Counted from the first letter of the stretch, positions 17,342 to 25,936 are shown. The stretch is 64,000 nucleotides of DNA from UBA4416 sp964541155 (GCA_964541155.1 CAZIPC010000003.1:1-64000), one strand, 5' to 3'. Numbers and translations: made by a program. Notes: generated from the letters alone by a model not told the origin.

Positions 17342-17953
17342 ATGAATTCTTTATTTTCAATACTATTAAAAAACAGTATTTTACTGGCGCTTATTACTAT
17401 TAGTTTAATATTTGTTTTAACTCAGCATATTGGATATAAAGAAATACGATTTATTTTTGCAAGTGTAGGAATTTTGTATGTTTTATCAGCATGTTATGAG
17501 GCGTATGCTTTATCTATAGTAAAACAAGGTACTCGAAAATTTATTTATTTTACAGATGGATTTATTGCTAAAAGAATAATAAAAATTATTTCGTTTACAT
17601 GTATAGGCATATTAATGTATACTTCGGGAAGCATTATAAAGTACATGTCGTTTATTTGTTTTTTAATTGCTTTTACTGAAGTAGTATTAACATTTTGGCG
17701 TAAACTCAAGCATTTGAGTTTTGTTGCTTTTGAATCAGATTTAATAATTGTTTCTACTAATAAAATAGATACGATATCTGTTAAAGAAATTCAAAAAATA
17801 GAAACCAGACACGGGTTAACGTATTTTGTAAAATATAATAAAAACACTATCACGCTTCGAACAGATATGATGAGCGAAGCAGACGAATTTAAAGTAGCTT
17901 TGAGTAACTGGATTACACACTACAATTTAAATGATAAAGTGGTTGTTGGATAA
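17342..17953 (+). CDS. Membrane protein with C-terminal PH-like domain, unknown
   Basis: A 203-residue protein with four predicted transmembrane helices in its first about 125 residues, two before and two after a basic loop (KQGTRKF). A soluble C-terminal half (about 130-203: FVAFESDLIIVSTNKIDTIS, IETRHGLTYFVKYNKNTITLRTD) has the strand pattern of bacterial PH-like domains. I do not recognise a named family. It follows lipA by 26 nt on the same strand and ends 1 nt from the convergent aspartoacylase-like gene. Confidence 0.7.
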   Translation: MNSLFSILLKNSILLALITISLIFVLTQHIGYKEIRFIFASVGILYVLSACYEAYALSIVKQGTRKFIYFTDGFIAKRIIKIISFTCIGILMYTSGSIIKYMSFICFLIAFTEVVLTFWRKLKHLSFVAFESDLIIVSTNKIDTISVKEIQKIETRHGLTYFVKYNKNTITLRTDMMSEADEFKVALSNWITHYNLNDKVVVG

Positions 17954-17954
17954 A

Positions 17955-18899
17955 TTAATCCTCCATTCCTAAATGAATAAGAGCATCGCCTTGGTTAACC
18001 ACTGGTTGGTTATTAATACCAACAATATAACCATCTATTGTGGCATGTATTTTATGTTCAATGTTTCCAAATGGATTACAAATTACCCCAAGTAAATCGC
18101 CTTTAGATACATAAGAGCCATTTAGTTTATTCATATGAAATAAACCACTGCTATGTGCTCTTACCCATGTGTCTTTTTGTAGTTTAACAGCATGGTTTTG
18201 TGGAATATCAATATCTATCATATGATAGCTTTTCATTAATCTTAAACAACCATTTACTCCTTCGTTAATTGCAGTGTAATCAAAACGCATACTTTCACCT
18301 CCTTCATAAACTAAAATAGGTTTATCTTTTTTGGCGGCTTCTTTCCTAAAGGTTCCTTCTCTGTATTTACTATCTATAATAAGAGGCGGAGAGAATTTTT
18401 TTGCCAAAGATATGTTTTCAGGGAATTCAAATACGCAACGTATTTGAGGGCTATTATTTATTTTAGCCCCACCTGTATGAAAATCAACACCAAAATCAAT
18501 TAATGGAACAATATGCTTCATTAAATCGTACGCAATTCTACTTCCCAAAGAGCCATTTTTATTGCCCGGAAAACATCTGTTTAAGTCTCTTCCATCTGGT
18601 AAATCTCTGCTGCCAAATAAAAATGATACACTATTAATAACAGGTATAGCAATTACATTACCACAATTTAAATTTCTTACTTCATCACGAGTTATTATTT
18701 TTCTGATAATTTCAATGCCATTTGTTTCTTCTCCATGCATTCCGGCAGATAGCAAAAGGGTAGGTCCTTTATGCTTGCTCCTAAAAACAAATACCGGAAT
18801 TTCAATATTTGTTTTAGTATGAAGCTCATATGAATTTAATACAATTTGTTTGTACTCTCCAGCTTTAATAATTTGATTATTGATGATAAAATCTTCCAT
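17955..18899 (-). CDS. Aspartoacylase/succinylglutamate desuccinylase-family zinc hydrolase
   Basis: A 314-residue M14-like zinc hydrolase of the AstE/AspA family. The ligand motif is GMHGEETNG (His55, Glu58), the Arg/Asn motif is DLNRCFPG, and the second His is in DFHTGG (His141). The C-terminal part has a beta-barrel-like tail (TWVRAHSSGLFHMNKLNGSYVSKGDLLG). It lies 2 nt downstream of rimK, which is itself 9 nt downstream of a RimB-like protease. This gene order suggests a role in handling glutamate tails or amide-linked amino acids on the RimK target. That role is inferred from context; the hydrolase fold is secure. Confidence 0.88.
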   Translation of the reverse strand: MEDFIINNQIIKAGEYKQIVLNSYELHTKTNIEIPVFVFRSKHKGPTLLLSAGMHGEETNGIEIIRKIITRDEVRNLNCGNVIAIPVINSVSFLFGSRDLPDGRDLNRCFPGNKNGSLGSRIAYDLMKHIVPLIDFGVDFHTGGAKINNSPQIRCVFEFPENISLAKKFSPPLIIDSKYREGTFRKEAAKKDKPILVYEGGESMRFDYTAINEGVNGCLRLMKSYHMIDIDIPQNHAVKLQKDTWVRAHSSGLFHMNKLNGSYVSKGDLLGVICNPFGNIEHKIHATIDGYIVGINNQPVVNQGDALIHLGMED

Positions 18900-18901
18900 T
18901 A

Positions 18902-19792
18902 TTATTGTCCGGGAGCATTAAATTCATTACGTTCCACATATTCAATGATTTTACTTGCGATGTCAATTCCTGTAGCGCCTTCAATGCCTTCTAAGCCAGG
19001 AGACGAATTTACTTCCATAACTAAAGGACCTCTATTGCTTTGCAATAAATCAACACCTGCAATTCCTAACCCTAATTTTTTAGCAGCTTTAATTGCTGTG
19101 GCTCTTTCTTCAGGCGTGAGTTGAATTAAAGAAGCTGTTCCTCCGCGATGTAAATTACTTCTAAATTCTCCGTCTTTGGCTTGGCGTTTCATTGCCCCTA
19201 CAATTTGACCATCTACTACAAACACTCTCAAATCTGCCCCTTTAGATTCTTTAATATATTCTTGTACCAACATATTAGCGTCTAATTTTAAAAATGCTTC
19301 AATAACAGATTTTGCGGCTTTATCATTTTCTGCTAAAATAACTCCAATGCCTTGAGTACCTTCAAGTAATTTAACAACACATGGAGCCCCACCAATACTT
19401 GCAATTACCGACTCAATATCTTTTGGTTCATTAGCAAAAGCAGTTTTAGGCATTCCAATACCAGCTCTTGCTAAAATTTGTAAACTTCTTAATTTGTCTC
19501 TTGAACGAACTAATGCTTGCGATTCAACAGCTGTAAATATTTTCATCATTTCAAATTGACGAACAACCGCTGAACCGTAAAATGTAGCACTGGCGCCAAT
19601 ACGAGGTATAACGGCATTTACACCTGTTACTTCTTTACCATTATAGTAAATGTGCGGACGACTTTGCTCAATAACCAATACACATTTCATGTGGTCTAAT
19701 ACTAACACTTCATGTCCTCTAAGCTCCGCAGCTTCTACTAATCGTTTAGTAGAATAAAGATTTTTGTTACGTGATAAAATTGCAATTTTCAT
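18902..19792 (-). CDS. rimK: RimK-type ATP-grasp ligase (ribosomal protein S6 glutamate ligase)
   Basis: A 296-residue ATP-grasp ligase that starts MKIAILSRNKNLYSTKRLVEAAE and contains IGGAPCVVKLLEGTQGIGV, QEYIKESKGADLRVFVV and the metal-binding end VMEVNSSPGLEGIEG. All are typical of RimK, which adds glutamate residues to the C-terminus of ribosomal protein S6. Length matches E. coli RimK. It sits in a tight operon with the RimB-like protease (9 nt upstream) and the zinc hydrolase (2 nt downstream), which supports an S6-modification or related tail-processing module. Confidence 0.93.
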   Translation of the reverse strand: MKIAILSRNKNLYSTKRLVEAAELRGHEVLVLDHMKCVLVIEQSRPHIYYNGKEVTGVNAVIPRIGASATFYGSAVVRQFEMMKIFTAVESQALVRSRDKLRSLQILARAGIGMPKTAFANEPKDIESVIASIGGAPCVVKLLEGTQGIGVILAENDKAAKSVIEAFLKLDANMLVQEYIKESKGADLRVFVVDGQIVGAMKRQAKDGEFRSNLHRGGTASLIQLTPEERATAIKAAKKLGLGIAGVDLLQSNRGPLVMEVNSSPGLEGIEGATGIDIASKIIEYVERNEFNAPGQ

Positions 19793-19801
19793 ATATGGTT
19801 T

Positions 19802-20230
19802 TTAGTTTAAGTTAATTCCGTTGGTGTGTATTAAATTAACATCAATGATAAATTTTCTTTTTAATAATTTTCTTCCAATTAAAACTGGATAACGCATATT
19901 CTCTCTGTCGCTTAAAGATATGGTAGTTTTGATTTTTTTACCACCTATTGAAATGAGCGTTTTTATAATAAAACGTTCTTCCATTTCTCCAAACGAATTT
20001 TTTATTTTTTTTCGATAAAATTCATCAAAGCTATAAATAGTTGAATCTAGTAATTGAAAGGTTAAAATGGATTTACTATTTTCTTTTTTCAAAGTAATAT
20101 TATGGCAATGAATGGCACAAGTATAAGCGCCTGTATCTATTTTTGCTTCAATGTGATTTATATTTAATAGCGGAAAATCAACAAACTCTCGTCGGCCTAT
20201 TAAGGTAATATTTGGTGTGTGATTTGTCAT
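19802..20230 (-). CDS. RimB-like retropepsin-fold protease (RimK-associated)
   Basis: A 142-residue protein of the family often annotated 'ATP-dependent zinc protease' and characterised as RimB, a retropepsin-like endopeptidase linked to RimK. The aspartyl motif AKIDTGAYTCAIH is present, as is RYPVLIGRKLLKRKFIIDVN near the C-terminus. The ATG at 20230 (MTNHTPNITLIGRREF) is preferred to an in-frame TTG 15 nt upstream. It lies 9 nt upstream of rimK and 21 nt downstream of the FAD oxidoreductase gene, all on one transcript. Confidence 0.85.
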   Translation of the reverse strand: MTNHTPNITLIGRREFVDFPLLNINHIEAKIDTGAYTCAIHCHNITLKKENSKSILTFQLLDSTIYSFDEFYRKKIKNSFGEMEERFIIKTLISIGGKKIKTTISLSDRENMRYPVLIGRKLLKRKFIIDVNLIHTNGINLN

Positions 20231-20251
20231 AAAATATAACCCCAATTTAAT

Positions 20252-21346
20252 TTATTTTTTTGAATAAAAACGATTTGGATTAACTTCTTTATCTAGCAAT
20301 TGTTTATTCTTAAAAGATTCGATAAACTGTTTAGCAAAGTAAGGGGCTATCATTACCGCTTTTGTTCCTAAACCATTAAACACATGCATATGATGATACT
20401 CTGGATGATTTCCAATAACAGGTCTTCTATCTATTACCGAAGGTCTAACTCCTGCATCGTGAGAAATAATAGTATAAGGTGTTGTTACAACTGAATCTAA
20501 TTTTTTTAAGAGTTCAGTTTTAGCTTTATCTGTTGGAAAATCGTTTAATTCATCCCACTCATAAGTAGCACCTATTTTAAATAAATTATTTCCAAGCGGC
20601 ATTATAAAGAAGCCTTTATTAAAAATATCATTTTTTAATTGTATATAATTACTGTGAATTGTTAATGTTTCTCCTTTTGCTGGCTTCATAGGTATCCAAT
20701 TAAAATAAGGATTTTTTGAAATGAGATGTCCTTCACAAAATATAATTTGATTACTAACGATATTATTGTAAGTAATTGTATTTGGCAAAATGGTTAATTT
20801 ATGGTAGTCAAATTCTTCTTCAACATAGCTTTCCTGATGAATTAAATACTGTTTTGTGAAATTTAAAAAGTGAGGAACGTCTATATTTCCTGCTTGTAAT
20901 ACTTTAGAGTAAGAATCAACTTTATAATTGTTATCAATGGTTAAATTTTCATATAATAATTTGTCTAAAAAGTGATTTTCATGCTCTAAATCATTAGCTT
21001 TTTTTAACCATAATTTTTTTTCTTGTTCTTCTGTAAAAGGTTTAATAATAGTTTTATGATGAATAAAAGAAGTATTAAATTGATTTTCCCAATATGAATA
21101 AAATGTTATTAATTCAGGAACTAATTCATCCGCTAACCAACTTTTTGTTAATCGTTTAAAAACAATTGGATTCCATATTCCACCTGCAACTTTTGAGCTA
21201 GACGATAGGGTACTTTTATCAATAACAAGTACAGAGTATCCAGCTTTTATTAATGATAATGCAATTATAGATCCAGCAATACCCTGGCCTACAATCATAA
21301 AATCAACACTTGAATTATTTCTTTTTGACTGGCGCTCTGTATCCAT
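20252..21346 (-). CDS. FAD-dependent oxidoreductase (DAO family)
   Basis: A 364-residue flavoprotein. The dinucleotide-binding motif is DFMIVGQGIAGSIIALSL (about residues 15-32) followed by the acidic end of beta2 (VLVIDKS). GVRPSVIDRRPVIGNHPEYHHMHVFNGLGTKAVMIAPYFA near the C-terminus matches the DAO family. The substrate is unknown; amino-acid or amine oxidation, or thiazole/tRNA modification (MnmC-like), are possible. Its first 32 nt overlap the end of the upstream envelope gene. The next Met would lie inside the FAD motif, so the overlap is real. Confidence 0.88.
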   Translation of the reverse strand: MDTERQSKRNNSSVDFMIVGQGIAGSIIALSLIKAGYSVLVIDKSTLSSSSKVAGGIWNPIVFKRLTKSWLADELVPELITFYSYWENQFNTSFIHHKTIIKPFTEEQEKKLWLKKANDLEHENHFLDKLLYENLTIDNNYKVDSYSKVLQAGNIDVPHFLNFTKQYLIHQESYVEEEFDYHKLTILPNTITYNNIVSNQIIFCEGHLISKNPYFNWIPMKPAKGETLTIHSNYIQLKNDIFNKGFFIMPLGNNLFKIGATYEWDELNDFPTDKAKTELLKKLDSVVTTPYTIISHDAGVRPSVIDRRPVIGNHPEYHHMHVFNGLGTKAVMIAPYFAKQFIESFKNKQLLDKEVNPNRFYSKK

Positions 21347-21920
21347 ATTTTATACCTCGGTACGAACTAGAGAAGTAAGCAATAAATCTTACTCCATATA
21401 CCATTTGCACTTGATTGTAATCGCAAAAAATTTGCCCGCCAATACCAATATCATATTTAATTTTATACACAGCTTCAATAGCGGCATATCCTCCCATTAA
21501 ATTGTATACAGTTGCTAAATTATAATTTAAGGAATCTCGTAAAGGCCTTCTAAAATAGGATGATGAAGCACCAATAAAAGCAGATAAATTATATTTTTCT
21601 CTTTCTTTTCTTAGCCCATAACAAGCATGAAAACTATAGTTATTTGTTGATGTATAGTTGGTTCCACTCATAAATCCACCTATTCTAAAATAATTTGTTT
21701 TGATGTGAAAACTATAATCAACGCCAATATTTTTTTCGTCTTTTGGCCAGTTTGTATTATAATTTGCTCCAACACCAACAGATAACCAATTGTTGTGAAC
21801 TCGATAGCGTTTGCCATCATATACTATTTCTGCTTTAGGATTATATTTTACAGAATCTGATTGAGCATAAAATAAATTTGTAAAGCATATGCTAAAAGTA
21901 AGTATGAATAAAAATTTCAT
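21315..21920 (-). CDS. Outer-membrane-type secreted protein, unknown
   Basis: A 201-residue protein with a Sec signal peptide (about 1-20, ending FYAQ). The rest has alternating strand patterns (WLSVGVGANYNTNW, YSFHIKTNYFRIGGFMSG, DIGIGGQIFCDYNQVQMVYGVRFIAYFSS), consistent with a small outer-membrane beta-barrel. It is the first gene of the minus-strand operon leading to the FAD oxidoreductase and the Rim genes, and its 3' end overlaps the next gene by 32 nt. A weak -7-like box (TATCTTCG on the minus strand, 21926-21933) lies about 6 nt upstream of the ATG. Confidence 0.75.
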   Translation of the reverse strand: MKFLFILTFSICFTNLFYAQSDSVKYNPKAEIVYDGKRYRVHNNWLSVGVGANYNTNWPKDEKNIGVDYSFHIKTNYFRIGGFMSGTNYTSTNNYSFHACYGLRKEREKYNLSAFIGASSSYFRRPLRDSLNYNLATVYNLMGGYAAIEAVYKIKYDIGIGGQIFCDYNQVQMVYGVRFIAYFSSSYRGIKYGYRAPVKKK

Positions 21921-22000
21921 AAAGACGAAGATAGAAAAAACATTTTAAGTATTATTTTAAATACTCATTTAGGATACTAATGAAAATAATCTGTAGTGAC

Positions 22001-23089
22001 TTATTTAGCCATTACCCATGCATTTGGCAATTTAGTTTTAATAGTGTGCAATAAATTAGTGGCTTCTTTTTTAGAATTAAAACCTCCGCAACTTACCACA
22101 TGTAATCCTTTAGAGTTTAATCCACTAATGCCTGCAGTTATATTTTTTTCTTCTAATTCTTTAATAAGCTTAGAAGCATTTTCCTCAACGCCAAAACAAC
22201 CAACTACAACTTGATACTTACCATCAAATGAATTTATATTATTTGTTGTGAAATTAGCAGAGTTAACAACCGAAGTTTTATCTGTTTGGGCAATACTATC
22301 GTTCATATACGCCACAAGCACATTTCCATCATCAGACAATTTAAATGTAGCATATCCATTGGCATCAACTAATAAAGATGGTTTTTGAATAGGATTGATA
22401 AAAAAAGCTTTATCGTTTTTTTGATTTAATGGAGAGTATGTTTTTTCTGGAGAATAAAAAGGATTAAATGAAGATTGTAATAGAGGTTTCATTGGCTTTG
22501 AATATGCTGCAAATAGCATAAAAGCTAATGTTACAGGAACTCCAATAGCTAAAGTAGCTATTTTGGTGTAAGATTTTTTTCTAGTAGTAATACATACAGG
22601 ATCTGAAGTAATCTTTCTGTCTTCAAATTGTTTTATTGGTTCTTGCTTTTTTACTTCAATTTGCAATTCATTTGCCACTACTGGTTCAAATCCAAAAGAT
22701 TCTAATAAAAAATTAACATCTGATTTTGCCTCAAATCGTAAAATATTTTCGGAATCAAAATATAATAACCCAATGTTATTTAATTCAAAACGCTTTTTTA
22801 TGCTTAATAAAGATTGAATATAGTCTACATAGTCTTTAATTAGCCTCGTTGCATCATCATTTTGAATGTTATTTTTATGCATTAATGCGGAAATTAATAA
22901 CCCGTCATTATGTATTAAATTTTTATTAAATAAAATGTGTTTAGCTTGAGGAAATAATACATTATTGCCTTTGCTAAAATTAGAACTATACTTTTGAGCA
23001 ACAAATCCACCGAACTCTGGAAGTATTACACAGTTGTGTTTAAACAAAAGCTCAGCAATTAAATCAGTTATATGTTGGTATTGTAACAT
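22001..23089 (-). CDS. HU-CCDC81 domain / SPOR domain membrane protein
   Basis: A 362-residue protein. The N-terminal part (about 5-145) has the HU-CCDC81-type pair of domains (LLFKHNCVILPEFGGFVAQ, and RFELNNIGLLYFD). One transmembrane helix (about 177-197) follows, then a periplasmic linker and a C-terminal SPOR domain (about 290-362; KYQVVVGCFG, LHVVSCGGF). SPOR domains bind denuded peptidoglycan at the septum; HU-CCDC81 domains are predicted cytoplasmic DNA- or protein-binding modules. This architecture is common in Bacteroidota and suggests a protein linking septal wall to the cytoplasm. Its -7 box ends 8 nt from the ATG. Confidence 0.88.
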   Translation of the reverse strand: MLQYQHITDLIAELLFKHNCVILPEFGGFVAQKYSSNFSKGNNVLFPQAKHILFNKNLIHNDGLLISALMHKNNIQNDDATRLIKDYVDYIQSLLSIKKRFELNNIGLLYFDSENILRFEAKSDVNFLLESFGFEPVVANELQIEVKKQEPIKQFEDRKITSDPVCITTRKKSYTKIATLAIGVPVTLAFMLFAAYSKPMKPLLQSSFNPFYSPEKTYSPLNQKNDKAFFINPIQKPSLLVDANGYATFKLSDDGNVLVAYMNDSIAQTDKTSVVNSANFTTNNINSFDGKYQVVVGCFGVEENASKLIKELEEKNITAGISGLNSKGLHVVSCGGFNSKKEATNLLHTIKTKLPNAWVMAK

Positions 23090-23097
23090 TCTAAATC

Positions 23098-23105
23098 CAA
23101 AAGTA
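23098..23105 (-). promoter_or_regulatory. -7 promoter box for the HU/SPOR gene
   Basis: The minus strand reads TACTTTTG (TAnnTTTG). Eight nt separate it from the ATG at 23089, so a leaderless transcript is likely. Confidence 0.6.
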
Positions 23106-23356
23106 CAGTTTTTTATTTACCATCTTCCATTGTAAAATTAGTAATAAAAGCATCTTTTTCTATATAACTAACTGTCAGATTGTTATGATTTTTCAATAGA
23201 ATTCAACAGTTTATTCACAATTTTTAAAGATTTCACCAGAAAAACAACCATTACAACACTTAATTACTTGTTAGCCAATTTATTAAAGATTTACATGATG
23301 ATTTTTATTTATTTAGATATAGTTTAAATAAGTTTAATATTTATTAAAGATTATTT

Positions 23357-23364
23357 TAACTTTG
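23357..23364 (+). promoter_or_regulatory. -7 promoter box for the DUF1571/LysM gene
   Basis: TAACTTTG matches TAnnTTTG and ends 6 nt before the ATG at 23371. The 265-bp divergent gap it lies in has no other feature that I can support. Confidence 0.6.
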
Positions 23365-23370
23365 CTGCCC

Positions 23371-24228
23371 ATGTTAAAAGTTCGCACCTACATACGTTTA
23401 TCACTTATTTTATGGTTATTATATAGTGGTACTATTTTATCTCAAAATCAGCCAACAACTGCTAAAGACATTGTTTTTAAAATGATTAAATCAATAAATG
23501 ATTTAGAAAGATTGAAATATAGCTTAAAGATAGTAGAGCGAGGAAAAAAAGGGTTCAATTATTATGAGTCGTCGGTTAAATTAAATAGAAAGCCTCGTAA
23601 AATTTATTTATATATTAAAGGTATTGAACTATTATGGGTTGCTGGTTGGAATAATAATAAAGCATATGTTAAACCGAACTCTTTCCCTTACGTTAATTTA
23701 AGTTTAGATCCTTTAGGATATTTGATGCGACAAGACCAGCATCACACATTAAATGAGATGGGAGTTGATTATTTTGCCAGTATTATAGAGTTTATAGCTC
23801 TTAAAAATATTAACAAGTTTGATTCATATTTTAAATACGAAGGAGATGAAAGAGTTAATAATAGGCCTTGTTATAAAATTATAATAGATAATAAAGATTT
23901 TGCTTATGAAAACTATACGGTTGGAGATAACGAAAGTATAACCTCGATAGCCCGTAAATTGCATATTAGCGAATATATGATATTAGAGGTTAATCCTAAC
24001 TTAAATGATTATTTTCATATATTAAAAAAAGGTCAACTTTTAAAAGTGCCAAATGCTTATGCTAAACATGTTACATTGTATATTGACCAGCTTTATTTTT
24101 TACCTATTAGCATTAAAATTTTAGATGATAAAGGTCTTTATGAACAATATGATTACCATTTTTTACAAGTAAATCCTAAAATTGATGATGCAGAATTTAC
24201 TAAAGATTATAAAGATTATAAATTTTAA
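23371..24228 (+). CDS. Secreted DUF1571-like protein with an internal LysM domain
   Basis: A 285-residue protein from ATG 23371; an in-frame TTG at 23362 lies inside the promoter box. A signal peptide covers about 1-25 (LSQ). Residues 30-180 look like the LolA-type fold of DUF1571 (DIVFKMIKSINDLERLKYSLKI, GIELLWVAGWNNNKAYVKPN, DPLGYLMRQDQHHTLNEMG). A LysM domain occupies about 182-228 (YTVGDNESITSIARKLHIS, ILKKGQLLKVP). The DUF1571-type beta-strands then resume to the C-terminus (HVTLYIDQLYFLPISIKILDDKGLYEQYDY). LysM binds peptidoglycan, so this is a candidate wall-tethered periplasmic carrier or sensor. The DUF1571 match is from memory. Confidence 0.8.
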   Translation: MLKVRTYIRLSLILWLLYSGTILSQNQPTTAKDIVFKMIKSINDLERLKYSLKIVERGKKGFNYYESSVKLNRKPRKIYLYIKGIELLWVAGWNNNKAYVKPNSFPYVNLSLDPLGYLMRQDQHHTLNEMGVDYFASIIEFIALKNINKFDSYFKYEGDERVNNRPCYKIIIDNKDFAYENYTVGDNESITSIARKLHISEYMILEVNPNLNDYFHILKKGQLLKVPNAYAKHVTLYIDQLYFLPISIKILDDKGLYEQYDYHFLQVNPKIDDAEFTKDYKDYKF

Positions 24229-24267
24229 AAATAAACAAAAACAATAGTTTTACGTTTATACAGTATA

Positions 24268-24597
24268 ATGAGCGCCATCATAATTACAAAAAATACAGAA
24301 TTAATGCAACGAGTTATTGATGAGATCAAAACTTGTTATGACCCTGAAATACCCGTAGATATTTGGGAATTAGGACTTATATATGAACTGGATTTAAATG
24401 AAGAGAATGATCTTAAAATAACGATGACCTTAACATCACCTAATTGCCCTGTTGCCGAAACCTTACCTGCTGAGGTAGAAAACAAATTAAAGTTACTTCA
24501 AGGAATAAAATCTGCCACTTTAACTTTAACTTTTGAACCAACTTGGACAAAAGATATGATGAGTGAAGTTGCACAACTAGAGTTAGGTTTTATGTAA
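24268..24597 (+). CDS. sufT: SufT/MIP18-family Fe-S assembly protein
   Basis: A 109-residue DUF59 (MIP18) protein. Signature: IKTCYDPEIPVDIWELGLIYEL, then MTLTSPNCPVAETLPAEVE with the conserved Cys, ending with the amphipathic WTKDMMSEVAQLELGF. Family members act in maturation of Fe-S proteins; in Bacteroidota the gene is usually near suf genes or DUF2480. The DUF2480 gene follows after 17 nt, so the two are an operon. Confidence 0.9.
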   Translation: MSAIIITKNTELMQRVIDEIKTCYDPEIPVDIWELGLIYELDLNEENDLKITMTLTSPNCPVAETLPAEVENKLKLLQGIKSATLTLTFEPTWTKDMMSEVAQLELGFM

Positions 24598-24614
24598 TTT
24601 TAAACTATAAAATC

Positions 24615-25130
24615 ATGTCGGATGAAATAATAAATAAAGTTGCTAATAGTGGATTAGTAACCATAGATTTGGAAGAGTTTTATCCAGTTGGACAAAGAGT
24701 TGTTTTTGATCTTAAGCCATTGTTATTTCAAGAATTAATTTTAAAAGAAAAAGATTTTCGAGATTTTATTAAGCAACACGATTGGACTCAATACAAAGAT
24801 AAATTTGTAGCAGTAATGTGTTCGGTTGATGCTATTATTCCTACTTGGGCTTTTATGTTAGTAGGCATAGCATTAGAACCTTTTGCTAAAAAAACAATTT
24901 TCGGCAGCTTAGAAAACCTCGAGACAGCTTTGTTTAACGAATCGCTTCATAGAATTAATTTTATAGATTATATAGATAAAAGAGTTGTTATTAAAGGTTG
25001 CAGTAATCTTCCAGTTCCTATAAATGCATACATTGAATTAACTCAGAAATTAAAGCCATTTGTTAAATCAATGATGTACGGGGAACCTTGTAGTACTGTT
25101 CCACTATATAAGGCTCCAGTCTTAAAATAG
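24615..25130 (+). CDS. DUF2480 protein, Fe-S-linked, unknown function
   Basis: A 171-residue protein of the Bacteroidota-restricted DUF2480 family. Conserved points are AVMCSVDAIIPTWAFMLVG, VVIKGCSNLPVPINAYIELT and MYGEPCSTVPLYK, giving three Cys in conserved settings that could bind metal or a cluster. It follows sufT by 17 nt, the arrangement I recall from other Bacteroidota. A role in Fe-S assembly or repair is plausible but unproven. Confidence 0.85.
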   Translation: MSDEIINKVANSGLVTIDLEEFYPVGQRVVFDLKPLLFQELILKEKDFRDFIKQHDWTQYKDKFVAVMCSVDAIIPTWAFMLVGIALEPFAKKTIFGSLENLETALFNESLHRINFIDYIDKRVVIKGCSNLPVPINAYIELTQKLKPFVKSMMYGEPCSTVPLYKAPVLK

Positions 25131-25180
25131 TTGTTTGTGTCGCTTATTTTTAATAAGGGATATATTGTATATTTATAATC

Positions 25181-25936
25181 TTGACAAAACAATTTAAATA
25201 TTTATTTTTTGTAGTGTTTGTTTGTTTGTTTGGCTTTGCTTTAGCTCAAGAAGACGGAGGTAAGCAATTAAGAAACAAACGAAAAAATCCACTTTTTAAA
25301 ACAAGAATAGGTTTATCTCCTATGTTAGGATTTTATAACCCAAATAAAAATCATACTACAGGTCCAAAGCCTAAAATGGCCCTTAATTTTTCTGTAAAAG
25401 AAGAGATAAGATTGAATAAGCATAATACTGATTTTTTATTAATAGGTGCTGAGTATATGTATCATGGTGTTAGTTTTAATACATATTTTTTTTATAATGA
25501 TAGCATACGTTTATATACACCTAATAGGCTCAGATACGAGTATAATCTTAAAATACATGAGTTAGATTTCCCAATACAATTTAAACATTCATTTAAAAAA
25601 GAAACAAATGCGTTACTTTCTACCTATGCATATGCAGGATATTGTTATCGCTGGATAATAGATAGTTACTTAACTGTTTTAGAAAACGGAAATGATGTTT
25701 TAACCAAGAGCGAAAAATTAAAATTTAAATCACCAGCCTTTAATCCTGTAAATAGCTCTTTTTTAAATTTAGGAATTGGATTTCAAAAAAATGAACCACT
25801 TCGTCATAATGCATTATTCGGCGAAATCCAATTTCGATATGGATTATCACCCTTTTATTTTAACGAATCTTTTGCTCCTACTAGTATGTTTATTGATGAT
25901 CATTTTCTTTTACTAACTATTGGATTTAAATTTTAA
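25181..25936 (+). CDS. porT: PorT-like outer-membrane protein
   Basis: A 251-residue outer-membrane beta-barrel candidate. It begins with TTG at 25181 (MTKQFKYLFFVVFVCLF), the only start that gives an intact signal peptide (ending FALAQ). The barrel strands include MALNFSVKEEIRLNKHNTDFLLIGAEYMYHG and the end HFLLLTIGFKF, with a terminal Phe. Length and pattern fit the PorT family, required for type IX secretion and gliding in Bacteroidota. The aroA ATG overlaps its stop (TAATG), so translation is coupled. PorT is the best call, but another barrel family is possible. Confidence 0.7.
   Translation: MTKQFKYLFFVVFVCLFGFALAQEDGGKQLRNKRKNPLFKTRIGLSPMLGFYNPNKNHTTGPKPKMALNFSVKEEIRLNKHNTDFLLIGAEYMYHGVSFNTYFFYNDSIRLYTPNRLRYEYNLKIHELDFPIQFKHSFKKETNALLSTYAYAGYCYRWIIDSYLTVLENGNDVLTKSEKLKFKSPAFNPVNSSFLNLGIGFQKNEPLRHNALFGEIQFRYGLSPFYFNESFAPTSMFIDDHFLLLTIGFKF

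Noticed and set aside
23211..23219. DnaA-box-like TTATTCACA in the 23.1-23.3 kb gap
   Set aside because: It is a single copy with one mismatch; an origin needs a cluster of boxes and usual neighbours such as dnaA or dnaN, which are absent.
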